From positions 31,852-95,851 of the forward strand of contig JAZQGP010000004.1 of assembly GCA_045540015.1 (NCBI GenBank): a stretch of 64,000 nucleotides of DNA, read 5' to 3'. Numbering within the stretch: position 1 is the stretch's first letter; each line of letters starts with the position of its first letter. The position numbers and the translations under genes were made by a program. Under the pieces are notes generated by a model. The model searched no databases. It saw only the letters and a program-made list of their open reading frames with translations, and was not told the origin of the DNA. Positions 52,838 through 60,679 of the stretch are shown here, one piece after another. The DNA comes from UMGS1387 sp045540015. Its GTDB lineage: Bacteria; Bacillota; Clostridia; Oscillospirales; CAG-382.

Positions 52838-54058
52838 ATGGATATAAAAGCAAATGATATTGAAGCTATTGTAAGACAGGTGCTTGCAAATATGGCAGAC
52901 GGCAAAACAAATACCGCGCCTGCCGCGAAGAGCAGTGCTCCTGCAGGTGGCGTTCCAAAGAGCGCACGCGTTGCAATGCTTACAAAGCTTGAGCATTTTG
53001 ATTTGAATGAGTATCCCATTCCCGCGCTTGCAGACGACGATATCCTTGTTAAGGTAGAAGGCTGCGGTGTTTGCGGAACAGATGCTCATGAGTTTAAGCG
53101 TGACCCCTTCGGACTTATCCCCGTTGCTCTCGGACATGAGGGAACAGGTGAAATTGTTGCGATGGGTAAAAACGTTAAGAAGGACAGTGCGGGAAAAGAT
53201 CTTCACATCGGTGACAAGGTTGTTACATGTATGATTTTTTCAGACAATCCCGACATTACAATGTTCGACCTTAACAAGCAGAACGTAGGCGGTGCAGACG
53301 TTTACGGACTTCTCCCCGATAAGGAGGATAACCATTTTAACGGATGGTTTGCTGATTACATAGTTGTTAAAGGCGGCTCTACCATATTTAACGTAAGCGA
53401 CCTTGACCTTGATTCAAGAATACTTATTGAGCCTTGTGCGGTTCTTATCCATGCGGTTGAACGTGCAAAGACAACAGGCATTTTAAGATTCAATTCGAGA
53501 GTTGTTGTTCAGGGCTGCGGACCTATCGGTCTTATCTGTATTGCAGTTCTTCGCACAATGGGTATTGAAAACATTGTAGCGGTTGACGGAAATGATATGC
53601 GTCTTGACTTTGCAAAGCAGATGGGTGCTACAAACACCGTAAACTTCACACAGCACAAGGGCGTTGAAGCTCTTGCAGATGCGGTTAAGGCAGCGTTTGG
53701 CGGTCATCTTGCAGACTTTGGCTTCCAGTGCACAGGCTCACCTGTAGCACATGCAAACATCTACAAGTTCATCCGTAGCGGCGGCGGACTTTGCGAGCTC
53801 GGCTTCTTCATTAACGGAGGCGATGCAAGCATAAATCCCCACTTTGATATCTGTGCAAAGGAAATTACAACCGTGGGCTCTTGGGTATATACACTCAGAG
53901 ATTACGCTACAACGTTTGATTTCTTAAAGAGAGCAAAGGCTATAGGACTTCCGCTGGAAAAGCTGATTACTCACAAGTATCCGCTTGAGCAGATAAACGA
54001 AGCACTTGAAATGAACCTGTCCATGCAGGGGCTTAAGATTGCTATCGTCAACAAATAA
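52838..54058 (+). CDS. Zinc-type alcohol dehydrogenase (MDR family) with encapsulation peptide
   Basis: The 406-residue dehydrogenase has an N-terminal amphipathic helix (MDIKANDIEAIVRQVLANM) and a Thr/Ala/Ser-rich linker to about residue 42. The medium-chain dehydrogenase fold follows: VEGCGVCGTDAHEF (catalytic zinc cysteine), GHEGTGE, and the nucleotide motif VVVQGCGPIGLICIAVL. The four-cysteine structural zinc lobe is replaced by MIFSDNPDITMFDLNKQN-type residues. It is probably enclosed in the shell and reduces or oxidises an aldehyde, polyol or sugar phosphate with NAD(H). It follows the GlcG-like gene by 24 bases. Confidence 0.92.
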   Translation: MDIKANDIEAIVRQVLANMADGKTNTAPAAKSSAPAGGVPKSARVAMLTKLEHFDLNEYPIPALADDDILVKVEGCGVCGTDAHEFKRDPFGLIPVALGHEGTGEIVAMGKNVKKDSAGKDLHIGDKVVTCMIFSDNPDITMFDLNKQNVGGADVYGLLPDKEDNHFNGWFADYIVVKGGSTIFNVSDLDLDSRILIEPCAVLIHAVERAKTTGILRFNSRVVVQGCGPIGLICIAVLRTMGIENIVAVDGNDMRLDFAKQMGATNTVNFTQHKGVEALADAVKAAFGGHLADFGFQCTGSPVAHANIYKFIRSGGGLCELGFFINGGDASINPHFDICAKEITTVGSWVYTLRDYATTFDFLKRAKAIGLPLEKLITHKYPLEQINEALEMNLSMQGLKIAIVNK

Positions 54059-54115
54059 GTTATCCCTAAGCAAAAAATAAAAAATATATAAATTTTTCTA
54101 AGGAGGAAAAGAAAA

Positions 54116-54394
54116 ATGGCACTTGAAGCACTTGGAATGATTGAAACCAGAGGACTCACAGCAGCAGTTGAAGCTGCAGATGCAATGGTAAAGGCAGCAG
54201 AGGTTACTCTCATCGGAACTGAAAAGATCGGTAGCGGACTCGTATCCGTTATGGTTCGCGGCGACGTTGGAGCAGTAAAGGCAGCAGTTGAGGCAGGTAC
54301 CGCAGCAGCTTCCAGACTCGGCGAAATTATCGCAACGCACGTTATCCCCAGACCTCACAACGACGTTGAAAAAATTCTTCCTTCTCTTAACTGA
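54116..54394 (+). CDS. Microcompartment shell hexamer protein BMC-H
   Basis: The 92-residue canonical BMC-H protein forms the facets (PduA/EutM/RmmH type). It starts ALEALGMIETRGLTAAVEAA and has KIGSGLVSVMVRGDVGAVKAAV and ATHVIPRPHNDVEKILP. It differs little from the second BMC-H directly downstream, with a stretch of about 50 bases nearly identical, so the pair is a recent duplication. AAGGAGGAAAAGAAA before the ATG is a strong ribosome site, as expected for a major shell protein. Confidence 0.97.
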   Translation: MALEALGMIETRGLTAAVEAADAMVKAAEVTLIGTEKIGSGLVSVMVRGDVGAVKAAVEAGTAAASRLGEIIATHVIPRPHNDVEKILPSLN

Positions 54395-54414
54395 TTTAAA
54401 GGGAGGAAAACATC

Positions 54415-54873
54415 ATGGCTGAAAAGAAGCCTACACCCCGCAAAAGAGCAACTGCTCCCAAAGCGGAAAACATAGCCGCATCGAATGTAATTGCTTCCCC
54501 TGCTACGGAGGTTGTCGAAAAGGTAATCACCAAGGCTCCGGCGGCAAAGAAAGAAACAGCGGTAAAGAAAACAACAGAACAGGAGAAAAAAGTTATGGTA
54601 CAGCAGGCATTAGGTATGGTTGAAACCAGAGGCTTGGTTGCAGCTATTGAAGCAGCAGATGCTATGCTCAAGGCAGCAAACGTTGAACTCGTTGGAACCG
54701 AAAAGATCGGTAGCGGACTCGTATCCGTTATGGTTCGCGGCGACGTAGGAGCAGTAAAGGCTGCAGTTGAAGCAGGTCTTGCAGCAGCTCAGAAGCTCGG
54801 CGAAATCATCGCAACTCACGTTATCCCCAGACCTCACACCGACGTTGAGAAGATTCTTCCTTCTCTTAAGTAA
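54415..54873 (+). CDS. BMC-H shell protein with 60-residue basic N-terminal extension
   Basis: The 152-residue protein is a BMC-H domain (residues about 61-152) preceded by a Lys/Ala/Pro/Glu-rich extension (MAEKKPTPRKRATAPKAEN and on). ATG 54415 has a strong GGGAGGAAAACATC site, so the extension is probably made. In addition an internal ATG at 54595 (MVQQALGMVETRG) follows AACAGGAGAAAAAAGTT, so a short canonical subunit may also be made from the same gene. The extension is unlike shell domains; it could bind nucleic acid or cargo. The domain is nearly identical to the BMC-H upstream. Confidence 0.92.
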   Translation: MAEKKPTPRKRATAPKAENIAASNVIASPATEVVEKVITKAPAAKKETAVKKTTEQEKKVMVQQALGMVETRGLVAAIEAADAMLKAANVELVGTEKIGSGLVSVMVRGDVGAVKAAVEAGLAAAQKLGEIIATHVIPRPHTDVEKILPSLK

Positions 54874-54887
54874 TAAGGTGAACTTTT

Positions 54888-54920
54888 ACAGCGGCATCTG
54901 CAAAAAACGGATGCCGCTGT
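54888..54920 (+). other. Perfect stem-loop after the BMC-H genes
   Basis: ACAGCGGCATC/GATGCCGCTGT has an 11-bp perfect stem and an 11-base loop, 15 bases after the BMC-H stop. There is no T run, so it is probably an mRNA-stabilising or partial-termination structure that favours the shell genes over those downstream. Confidence 0.7.
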
Positions 54921-55043
54921 GGAGCAGAATAGTGTACTTTTGAGCACTGTTTGCGCCGTCCTTTATTTGAGTATGAATATGTCAAATTGTATTTATACTC
55001 AAGTGAAAGACACCACTAAAAATGTAAGGCAGGTGTACAGAAA

Positions 55044-55316
55044 ATGATTATAGGAAAAGTAACAGGCAGCATCGTATCCACACGCAAGAACGAAAACCTT
55101 GTTGGACACAAGCTTATGATAGTAGAGCCGATTTCGTCTATGTGCGGCGAAAATGGCGCGAAGAGCTTTGTTGCCATTGACAATGTAGGCGCAGGTATAG
55201 GAGAAATTGTACTTGTTGCTACGGGAAGTGCCGCAAGAATCGGTTGCGGTTTTGAAAATTCGCCCATAGATGCGGCAATTGTAGGTATCGTTGACGAAGG
55301 AAGCGGATTGGAGTGA
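55044..55316 (+). CDS. Microcompartment vertex protein BMC-P (EutN/CcmL family)
   Basis: The 90-residue pentamer subunit caps the vertices of the shell. It begins MIIGKVTGSIVSTRKNENLVG, has LMIVEPIS, VAIDNVGAGIGEIVLVATGSAAR and ends AAIVGIVDEGS, all typical of EutN/CcmL. Only one BMC-P is present in the window. It lies in the second half of the operon after the stem-loop; AGGCAGGTGTACAGAAA precedes the ATG. Confidence 0.96.
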   Translation: MIIGKVTGSIVSTRKNENLVGHKLMIVEPISSMCGENGAKSFVAIDNVGAGIGEIVLVATGSAARIGCGFENSPIDAAIVGIVDEGSGLE

Positions 55317-55329
55317 TGGGATTTTGGAA

Positions 55330-56652
55330 ATGAATAAACTTTCTCAGTTTCTTCGTGACGGCGGTGTCGTCGGAGCAGGCGGTGCAGGATTTCCCTCCTA
55401 TGCAAAGCTTAACAAGGATGCTGACACTATTATACTCAACTGCGCTGAATGTGAACCTCTTTTGAAGCTTCACAGACAGGTTATGGAGTTTCATGCAGAG
55501 GAAATAACCTTTGCTCTTGATGAAATTGCAAAGGCAGTCGAAGCACAGCGCGTTATTATTGCAATAAAACCACATTATGAAAAAGCCATTGCGGCAATTA
55601 ATAAATGTTTGCCCAAATATAAAAATATGACAATCGGTCTTTTGCCGGAGATTTATCCTGCGGGAGACGAGGTTATAACAATATATGAAACTACAGGCAG
55701 AGTAGTTCCTCCGGGAAGTCTGCCGATTTCTGTCGGAGTTACGGTTTTCAACGTTGAAACTGCGCTTAATGCGGCAAGAATGATAAATGAAAACAAGCCG
55801 GTTACATATAAATACGTCACTGTTGCGGGTGAAGTCAAAAAGCCGTGCACGTTAAAAGTTCCGCTTGGTATGACTTACGGAGAGCTTGTAGAGCTTGCAG
55901 GCGGAGAAACGTGCGAAGATGCAGTGCTTATCGCAGGCGGACCTATGACGGGTATGATTGCATATAAGTCGGATGTTGTTACTAAGACTTCAAATGCAAT
56001 TCTCGTAATGCCGCCTCATCAATATATTGTTGAAAAGAGAAAAACTCCCGTAGGCATTGACCTTAAGCGTGCAATGAGTGTGTGCTGTCAGTGTATGATG
56101 TGTACCGATTTGTGTTCGAGAAATCTTCTCGGTCATCCCATTGAGCCTCACGCCTTTATGCGTGCCGCTTCTTATGCAAAGACAGAAGACACGCAGACCT
56201 TCCTTAATACAATGTTCTGTTCTTCCTGCGGACTTTGCGAGCTGTATTCCTGCGGACAGGATTTGAATCCCAGAACGCTTATAGGTATCACAAAAGGCGC
56301 TCTCAGAAAGAACGGCATTGCAATCCCGAAAGACATCGAGCAAAGCGGTGTTCACAAGCAGAGAGCTTACAGAACAGTACCCATGTCACGCCTTATTTCA
56401 AGACTCGGTCTTCGCAAATATGACGTGGAGGCTCCTTTGGATGAAAAGCTTGTCGATGCAAGGTTTGTAAAAATCAACCTTTCTCAGAGCATAGGCGCAC
56501 CGAGTGTAGCGTGTGTCAGTGTTGGAGATAAGGTTAATGTAGGCGACGTTGTGGGAAATGCTCCCGAAAAGCTCGGGGTTCCGGTTCATGCGTCGATAAA
56601 CGGAGTTGTAACCGAGGTTACTGACAAGTACGTTGCCATAATGGCACAGTGA
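55330..56652 (+). CDS. PduS-like electron-transfer protein (RnfC-related, 2x[4Fe-4S])
   Basis: The 440-residue protein is of the PduS/RnfC type, a flavin and iron-sulphur protein moving electrons across or near the shell. It has the glycine-rich GGVVGAGGAGFPSYAK, the NADH-site region DEVITIYETTGRVVPPG, an SLBB-like part (KPCTLKVPLGMTYGELVELAGG, in two parts) and cluster motifs CCQCMMCTDLC and CSSCGLCELYSC. A C-terminal barrel (SVGDKVNVGDVVG, PVHASINGVV) resembles a biotinyl-like domain. ATG 55330 was chosen; the longer frame overlaps the BMC-P gene. The BMC-T partner is twelve bases downstream. Confidence 0.93.
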   Translation: MNKLSQFLRDGGVVGAGGAGFPSYAKLNKDADTIILNCAECEPLLKLHRQVMEFHAEEITFALDEIAKAVEAQRVIIAIKPHYEKAIAAINKCLPKYKNMTIGLLPEIYPAGDEVITIYETTGRVVPPGSLPISVGVTVFNVETALNAARMINENKPVTYKYVTVAGEVKKPCTLKVPLGMTYGELVELAGGETCEDAVLIAGGPMTGMIAYKSDVVTKTSNAILVMPPHQYIVEKRKTPVGIDLKRAMSVCCQCMMCTDLCSRNLLGHPIEPHAFMRAASYAKTEDTQTFLNTMFCSSCGLCELYSCGQDLNPRTLIGITKGALRKNGIAIPKDIEQSGVHKQRAYRTVPMSRLISRLGLRKYDVEAPLDEKLVDARFVKINLSQSIGAPSVACVSVGDKVNVGDVVGNAPEKLGVPVHASINGVVTEVTDKYVAIMAQ

Positions 56653-56663
56653 GGTGTACATAA

Positions 56664-57212
56664 ATGAGTAAAGCAATAGGAATGGTAGAATACAGAACCG
56701 TATCCTCCGGCATTACGGCGGCGGACACTATGGTTAAGACAAGTGCCGTTGAGGTGCTTGAAGCACATGTAGTTTGTCCCGGCAAATATATTGTACTTGT
56801 TGCGGGAGAACTCAGTGCGGTTAGAGCATCGGTTGATGCGGCGACAAGAAAAAACCCCGATATGCTTACAGACTCCTTTGTTCTGGGTAACCCCCATGAG
56901 GACATTTTCAGAGCAATCTACGGAGGCTCGCCGCTTGAAAACGCAAAGGCTCTCGGAATACTTGAAACTTTTTCCGTGCCGTCGATAATCGTTGCTGCCG
57001 ACAGTGCTGCAAAAGCGGCTGAGGTTGAGCTTATCGAAATAAGATGTGCAAGAGGTATGAGCGGAAAATCATATATGCTTATTACCGGTACGGTAGCTTC
57101 CGTAACTGCGGCAATTGAGCATGCAAAGCAGAAAATTTCCGAGGAAGGAACTTTCCTTGATTCTTCGGTTATTCCCAATCCCGACCCGTCTATCTGGGAC
57201 AGCATTCTTTAA
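56664..57212 (+). CDS. Trimeric shell protein BMC-T with probable Fe-S site (PduT type)
   Basis: The 182-residue tandem BMC protein forms pseudohexameric trimers. The first domain starts KAIGMVEYRTVSSGITAAD and the second AKALGILETFSVPSIIVAAD. Cysteine 38 in VVCPGKYIVLV is at the place where PduT binds a [4Fe-4S] cluster in its central pore. Together with the PduS-like protein encoded directly before it, this forms a likely electron conduit through the shell. It ends 45 bases before the DeoR regulator gene. Confidence 0.94.
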   Translation: MSKAIGMVEYRTVSSGITAADTMVKTSAVEVLEAHVVCPGKYIVLVAGELSAVRASVDAATRKNPDMLTDSFVLGNPHEDIFRAIYGGSPLENAKALGILETFSVPSIIVAADSAAKAAEVELIEIRCARGMSGKSYMLITGTVASVTAAIEHAKQKISEEGTFLDSSVIPNPDPSIWDSIL

Positions 57213-57256
57213 AATAAGCAAATCCCCCGACAAAATACAACTTCGGTAGGTGAATT

Positions 57257-58015
57257 ATGCTTCCTATAGAAAGAAAAAACGAAATACTTGCAAAGCTTGT
57301 GGCAAGCGGCAAGGTAATTGTGAGCGATCTGGCCGCGGAATACGAGGTAACTGAAGAAACCATACGCCGCGACCTTGACAAGCTTGAAAAGGAAGGTCTT
57401 GCAAAAAAGACCTACGGCGGTGCCGTTAAAAACGAAAATCTCAACGCAGAGCTTCCTTATAACGTAAGAAAGCAGACTAATGTTGAGGGAAAAATGTATA
57501 TTGCCGAAAAGATAGGTACTCTTATCAAGGACGGTGACTACCTGCTTCTTGATGCGAGCACAACCGCGCTTTTTACGGTTAAAAACATTTCTTCGCTTCA
57601 CAACATAACGCTTATAACAAATTCCATTGAGGTGCTTCTTGAAGTGCCTCACAATAACGACTGGCGTGTTATATGTACAGGCGGTGAGTTCGTGCAGAAT
57701 GGGCTTGCTTTTGCAGGACGCCAGGTTGAAACTATTATTGATGAATATAATGTAGACCTCGCGGTCATCTCCTGCAAGGGACTTGATATGGCAAAGGGAA
57801 TCACCGACACCCGTGACTACAACGGGCAGACCAAGAAAGCGTTTATGCGTTCGGCAAAAAAGGTTCTGCTTGCGGTTGACCACACGAAATTTGATAAGAC
57901 GAGTTTTGTGCGTTTTGCGGAAATCTCCGACATTGACACGGTGGTTACGGATAAGGAGCCGAGTGAAGAGTGGAAGAACCTCTTTATAAGCAATAATGTA
58001 GACCTTTATTTTTAG
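57257..58015 (+). CDS. DeoR-family transcriptional regulator
   Basis: The 252-residue repressor has a DeoR helix-turn-helix (MLPIERKNEILAKLV, VSDLAAEYEVTEETIRRDLDKLEKEGL) and a sugar-phosphate sensing domain (LLLDASTTALF, ITNSIEVLLEV, FAGRQVETI, AVDHTKFDKTSFVRFA). Fuculose phosphate, rhamnulose phosphate or similar is a fitting effector, since DeoR proteins control fucose and rhamnose loci. It is transcribed with the microcompartment genes and probably represses them. Confidence 0.93.
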   Translation: MLPIERKNEILAKLVASGKVIVSDLAAEYEVTEETIRRDLDKLEKEGLAKKTYGGAVKNENLNAELPYNVRKQTNVEGKMYIAEKIGTLIKDGDYLLLDASTTALFTVKNISSLHNITLITNSIEVLLEVPHNNDWRVICTGGEFVQNGLAFAGRQVETIIDEYNVDLAVISCKGLDMAKGITDTRDYNGQTKKAFMRSAKKVLLAVDHTKFDKTSFVRFAEISDIDTVVTDKEPSEEWKNLFISNNVDLYF

Positions 58016-58035
58016 AGTTTTTTTCGGAGAATAAA

Positions 58036-59175
58036 ATGCAAAGATTTAAGCTTAAAACTGATATATATTTCGGCGATAACGCCCTTGATGTTTTAAAGAC
58101 CGTCAAGGCAAAGACCGCGGTCGTTTTTACGGATGCGTTTCTCGTCGATAACGGAACGGCAGACCGCATAAAGGGACTTCTTTCTCAGTGTGAGAAGGTT
58201 CTTATTTATTCCAAGGTAAAGCCTGACCCGCCTGTAGAGCTTGTTGCAGACGCACTTGCGTTCCTTATGGAATGCGATGCCGATGTTATAGTTGCTGTGG
58301 GAGGCGGTTCGCCTATAGATGCCGCAAAGAGTACGATTCATGTGGCTCGCAGTACAATGAATAAGAAAATACGCCTTATTGCAATTCCCACTACGAGCGG
58401 AACGGGTTCTGAGGTTACTCAGTTTGCGGTTATTACAGACACCCAGAAGGATGTGAAAATTCCGCTTGTAGATGAAGAGCTTCTTCCTGAAATGGCGATT
58501 CTTTCAAGTGAGCTTACAGCAAGCGTTCCGCCGTCTGTTACCGCAGACACAGGTTTTGACGTGCTGACACACGCTCTTGAAGCTTATATTTCAACAAATG
58601 CAAATGAGTTTTCGGATGCTCTTGCAGAAAAGTCGGTTGAGCTTTTTGCTGAGTATATGGTTCCGGCGTACAAGGACGGACACGACCTTGTTGCACGAGA
58701 GAAAATGCATACAGCTTCGTGTCTTGCAGGCATTGCCTTCAATGAAGCGGGACTCGGAGTAAACCACAGTATTGCACATGCACTGGGTGCGAATTTCCAT
58801 ATACCTCACGGCAGAGCAAATGCACTTTTACTACCTCATGTAATACGCTTTAACACCGAGCTTGACATTAAATTCTGTGTTAAAAATGCTTGCCCCACAG
58901 CAGATAAGCTTGAAGGGCTTGCAAGACGCCTCGGTTATCCTGCGAACAGCCCCGATATCGGTGTAAGAAACATGATACACAAGATAAAGGAATTTCAGAA
59001 CTGGCTGAGCATTCCTACAACTCTCGGCGAAACGGGTGTAAAGCGAGCTGATTACGAAGCGGTAAAAGAACATATAATTGAAAGCGCTCTTTCCGATAAG
59101 TGTACAGCAACAAACCCCAGAAAAATAGACAGAGCTGCGGTAGAAGAAATTCTGTCTAAGATAGCCAAATTCTAA
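58036..59175 (+). CDS. Iron-containing alcohol dehydrogenase (PduQ/FucO-like)
   Basis: The 379-residue dehydrogenase of the group III type reduces aldehydes with NAD(P)H. It has VIVAVGGGSPIDAAK, PTTSGTGSEVT, the metal site region TGFDVLTHALEAYIST and GVNHSIAHALGANFHIPHGRANA (iron histidines). In a propanediol-type path it would make propanol or 1,2-propanediol. There is no clear encapsulation peptide, unlike the zinc-type enzyme. It is last in the operon, followed by a strong terminator. Confidence 0.94.
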   Translation: MQRFKLKTDIYFGDNALDVLKTVKAKTAVVFTDAFLVDNGTADRIKGLLSQCEKVLIYSKVKPDPPVELVADALAFLMECDADVIVAVGGGSPIDAAKSTIHVARSTMNKKIRLIAIPTTSGTGSEVTQFAVITDTQKDVKIPLVDEELLPEMAILSSELTASVPPSVTADTGFDVLTHALEAYISTNANEFSDALAEKSVELFAEYMVPAYKDGHDLVAREKMHTASCLAGIAFNEAGLGVNHSIAHALGANFHIPHGRANALLLPHVIRFNTELDIKFCVKNACPTADKLEGLARRLGYPANSPDIGVRNMIHKIKEFQNWLSIPTTLGETGVKRADYEAVKEHIIESALSDKCTATNPRKIDRAAVEEILSKIAKF

Positions 59176-59190
59176 TATTAATACTCAAAA

Positions 59191-59220
59191 ACAGGCGGCG
59201 TAAAAACCGTCTGTTTTTTT
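59191..59220 (+). terminator. Rho-independent terminator after the microcompartment operon
   Basis: ACAGGCGG/CCGTCTGT with an eight-base loop (one G-T pair) is followed by seven T. It lies 16 bases after the iron alcohol dehydrogenase stop. Confidence 0.92.
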
Positions 59221-59247
59221 GTTGAAATCCTCGTCAAATGTTTTTGT

Positions 59248-59335
59248 GTCACTTTTTACAAAAAGTGACCAAGCTTCCAAAGGCGAGAAGCCTTTGGTCG
59301 CTGTCCGCAGACAGCGAAGCTTCTTGGCGTTAGGA
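59248..59335 (+). repeat. Folded intergenic element: hairpin plus three-way junction
   Basis: GTCACTTTTT/AAAAAGTGAC (59248-59269) is followed by a closing stem AAGCTTC/GAAGCTT (59271-59277 with 59316-59322). Two perfect hairpins, CCAAAGGC-GAGAA-GCCTTTGG and GCTGTC-CGCA-GACAGC, lie inside it. The tail CTTGGCGTTAGG resembles the end of copy f (CTCGGCGTTAGCC). It lies between two strong transcription units. The element is related in style, perhaps in origin, to the other dispersed repeats. Confidence 0.6.
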
Positions 59336-59442
59336 AAACTCGATTATTGCAACAAATATAGCGAAAATGCACAAAAACAATGGTGCTAAATGCATGAACT
59401 TGTGCAAAAACGGGAAAAATATCCGCAAAATAATTATTTTAC

Positions 59443-59471
59443 TTGACAAAATGGGACTTGTGTTGTAAAAT
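59443..59471 (+). promoter_or_regulatory. Promoter of the str operon (rpsL)
   Basis: TTGACA at 59443-59448, a 17-base spacer and TAAAAT at 59466-59471 lie 72 bases before the rpsL ATG. Confidence 0.9.
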
Positions 59472-59543
59472 TTAAGAGTCGCTTTATGTGTATAGGTGTG
59501 TCCTTGCGCATTTTTCGATAATATTTTTGAAAGGAGTAGCGGT

Positions 59544-59963
59544 ATGCCAACATTTAACCAGTTAGTCAGAAAAGGACGTGAACAGGCAACTTACAAGTCT
59601 AAGTCTCCTGCTCTTCAGAAGGGTCTCAACACTCTTACAAAGAGAGCAACTGATGCAAGCTCACCTCAGAAGAGAGGCGTTTGCACAAAGGTTTCAACAA
59701 AGACTCCTAAGAAGCCTAACTCTGCTCTTCGTAAAATCGCAAGAGTTCGTCTTACAAACGGTATTGAGGTAACCTCCTATATCCCCGGAATAGGTCATAA
59801 CCTCCAGGAACACTCCGTTGTTCTTATCCGTGGCGGAAGAGTTAAGGACCTGCCTGGTGTTCGTTACCACATTATTCGTGGTACTCTTGATACACAGGGT
59901 GTAGCAAAGAGAAACCAGTCCCGTTCCAAGTACGGCGCTAAGAGAGAAAAGGCTGCTAAGTAA
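59544..59963 (+). CDS. rpsL: 30S ribosomal protein S12
   Basis: The 139-residue S12 protein of the decoding centre starts MPTFNQLVRKGREQ. It has KPNSALRKIARVRLTNG, YIPGIGHNLQEHSVVLIRGG and VKDLPGVRYHIIRG, the conserved regions around the streptomycin-binding lysines. ATG 59544 follows AAAGGAG at seven bases; the longer frame is not needed. It is first of the str operon and preceded by its own promoter. rpoC is not directly upstream. Confidence 0.98.
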   Translation: MPTFNQLVRKGREQATYKSKSPALQKGLNTLTKRATDASSPQKRGVCTKVSTKTPKKPNSALRKIARVRLTNGIEVTSYIPGIGHNLQEHSVVLIRGGRVKDLPGVRYHIIRGTLDTQGVAKRNQSRSKYGAKREKAAK

Positions 59964-60129
59964 TTTGTGCCTTTTATCTTGCCGGAGCGTATCCGGAAAA
60001 ATTGGTTGGTATTTAAAGAGGTTGCCGCACTTATCATACAGTGTGCTTTGCCTCTTGTTAAGTGCTGACGGAATATGGTAATCATTTCGAGTACCTGTGA
60101 ATTCATTATTTGTGAAGGAGGGAATACAA

Positions 60130-60597
60130 GTGCCGAGAAGAGGTAACGTACCCAAGAGAGACGTACTGCCCGATCCTATGTACAATTCAAAGCTCGTAAC
60201 AAAGCTTATCAACAACATCATGTACGACGGTAAAAAGGGCGTAGCTCAGAAAATTGTCTATGATGCATTTGCAATCATAAATGAAAAAATGGGAGATCCG
60301 CTGGAGGCTTTCCAGAAGGCTCTCGAAAACATTATGCCGGTTCTTGAGGTTAAGGCTCGCCGTGTAGGCGGTTCTACCTATCAGGTTCCGATTGAAGTAA
60401 GACCCGAAAGAAGACAGACACTCGGTCTTCGCTGGCTTACCGTTTACTCCCGCGCAAGAGGAGAAAAGAAGATGGCTGAGCGTCTTGCAGGCGAAATTAT
60501 GGATGCTTGCAATGGACTCGGATCCGCTGTTAAGAAGCGTGAAGATACTCATAAGATGGCAGACGCAAACAAGGCGTTCGCACATTACAGATATTAA
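60130..60597 (+). CDS. rpsG: 30S ribosomal protein S7
   Basis: The 155-residue S7 protein, which starts assembly of the 30S head, begins with GTG 60130 (MPRRGNVPKRDVLPDPMYNS) behind GAAGGAGGG. RRVGGSTYQVPIEVRPERR and KKREDTHKMADANKAFAHYR are family features. An upstream ATG in frame (60097) would add eleven non-conserved residues. It lies 166 bases after rpsL and 82 bases before fusA. Confidence 0.98.
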   Translation: MPRRGNVPKRDVLPDPMYNSKLVTKLINNIMYDGKKGVAQKIVYDAFAIINEKMGDPLEAFQKALENIMPVLEVKARRVGGSTYQVPIEVRPERRQTLGLRWLTVYSRARGEKKMAERLAGEIMDACNGLGSAVKKREDTHKMADANKAFAHYRY

Positions 60598-60679
60598 TCT
60601 GACACGCTTAAAACCTGTCCGCGCCTTTTGTTTAAGAGGGCTTTGCGGACAAGCTAATTAATATAAGGAGAAAAAATCC

